Source of the DNA: an uncultured Collinsella sp.
GTDB lineage: Bacteria; Actinomycetota; Coriobacteriia; Coriobacteriales; Coriobacteriaceae
Assembly (NCBI GenBank): GCA_902478995.1
Contig: CABSNF010000057.1
Location: 1-14,092 of the forward strand
DNA: 14,092 bases
Direction of reading: 5' to 3'
Shown: positions 13,629-14,092 of the stretch, piece after piece
Layout: each line of letters opens with the position of its first letter
Numbering within the stretch: the stretch's first letter is position 1
Program-made: the position numbers and the translations under genes
The notes under the pieces: model-generated
What the model was told of the DNA's origin: nothing
The model's input: the letters and a program-made list of their open reading frames with translations, nothing else
Database searches by the model: none

Positions 13629-14092
13629 GTGTCGTGGGTTGTCGCAGCATTTGCGTCAGCATTCTTTGCCGGCATCACATCCATCTTGGCCAAATGCGGC
13701 ATCAAGCAGACCGACTCCGATGTCGCGACGGCCATTCGCACCTGCGTGGTGCTCGTTTTCGCCTGGGCAATGGCGGGCATTTCTGGATCCATTGGAACCA
13801 TTGGCAGCATCGAACCCAGATCCTGGCTCTTTCTCGTCCTCTCGGGACTCGCTACCGGTGCTTCGTGGATCTGTTACTTTAAGGCGTTGAGCATCGGAAA
13901 TGTCAATAAGGTCGTACCGGTCGACAAGATGAGCACCGTGCTCGCCGCGCTGGTCGCCATCGCGCTTTTTGACGAGACGAGCAACCTTGCGGTTAAGCTC
14001 GTGGGAACCGCTGCCATCACCCTCGGCACGTTTTTAATGATCGAGAAGAAGCAGTCCGCCGGACCCGAGCAGCAGCAAGACCGGAGCTGGCT
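13629..14092 (+). CDS. EamA-family transporter, partial (runs off the window)
   Basis: 154 residues are visible and the frame is open at the window edge. They form one five-span EamA repeat of the COG2510-like type: SWVVAAFASAFFAGITSILA, then ATAIRTCVVLVFAW, SWLFLVLSGLATGASWICYF, KALSIGNVNKVVPVDKMSTV, and LVGTAAITLGTFLMI. Stand-alone proteins of this type are about 140 residues and end just after the last span, but here a polar linker (EKKQSAGPEQQQ) leads to DRSWL, echoing the N-terminal MSWV. The gene may therefore encode two tandem repeats. The GTG at 13629 is ten bases after a strong AAGGAGG, a longer gap than usual, and no better start is in frame. It is a second, distinct EamA protein in this window. 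Substrate unknown. Confidence 0.88.
   Translation, partial: MSWVVAAFASAFFAGITSILAKCGIKQTDSDVATAIRTCVVLVFAWAMAGISGSIGTIGSIEPRSWLFLVLSGLATGASWICYFKALSIGNVNKVVPVDKMSTVLAALVAIALFDETSNLAVKLVGTAAITLGTFLMIEKKQSAGPEQQQDRSW

Overview
The window looks like a chromosomal segment of a high-GC Gram-positive gut actinobacterium, most likely a Coriobacteriia member close to Collinsella. This rests on the GC-rich coding style, strong AAGGAG-type ribosome binding sites before almost every gene, and protein sequences that look like that group. The genus is inference; no rRNA gene is present to confirm it. The genes are mostly housekeeping and transport genes in short transcription units. I see no prophage, CRISPR array, transposase, tRNA or rRNA, and no clear multi-gene system of an unknown kind. 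The most interesting signals are in the intergenic DNA.

Left part (1-2730). A structured non-coding stretch (1-200) is followed by a GNAT acetyltransferase (-), and divergent from it a small zinc-ribbon protein (+) with an 8-bp inverted repeat between them. Then come the 16S rRNA methyltransferase RsmJ (-), a 47-residue single-span membrane protein (-) and a four-span membrane protein (+) that ends at a strong two-way terminator.

Middle part (2745-7980). The 23S rRNA methyltransferase RlmA (-) is bracketed by two palindromic elements, one of them a perfect 23-bp inverted repeat lying in the shared promoter region with a MATE efflux pump (+). Next are a LysR regulator (-) and a divergent EamA/DMT transporter (+), which probably form a regulator-target pair. 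Uracil-DNA glycosylase (ung, +) follows and ends at a hairpin terminator that also serves the SDR gene on the other strand.

Right part (7979-14092). A VUT/YhhQ-family transporter (queuosine-precursor transporter family) and a short-chain dehydrogenase form a tight two-gene operon (-). The transporter's leader has a clear promoter and a 7-bp hairpin with a purine-rich tail running into the ribosome binding site, and this resembles a class-I preQ1 riboswitch. Peptide chain release factor 3 (prfC, -) follows. Divergent from prfC is a YtrA-type GntR regulator, ABC ATPase and ABC-2 permease operon (+), with palindromic operator-like sequences at its promoter. The window ends inside an EamA-family transporter gene.

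Together the genes cover rRNA modification (RsmJ, RlmA), translation termination (RF3), probable salvage of a tRNA-modification precursor (VUT transporter), DNA repair (Ung), and drug or metabolite export with local regulators.
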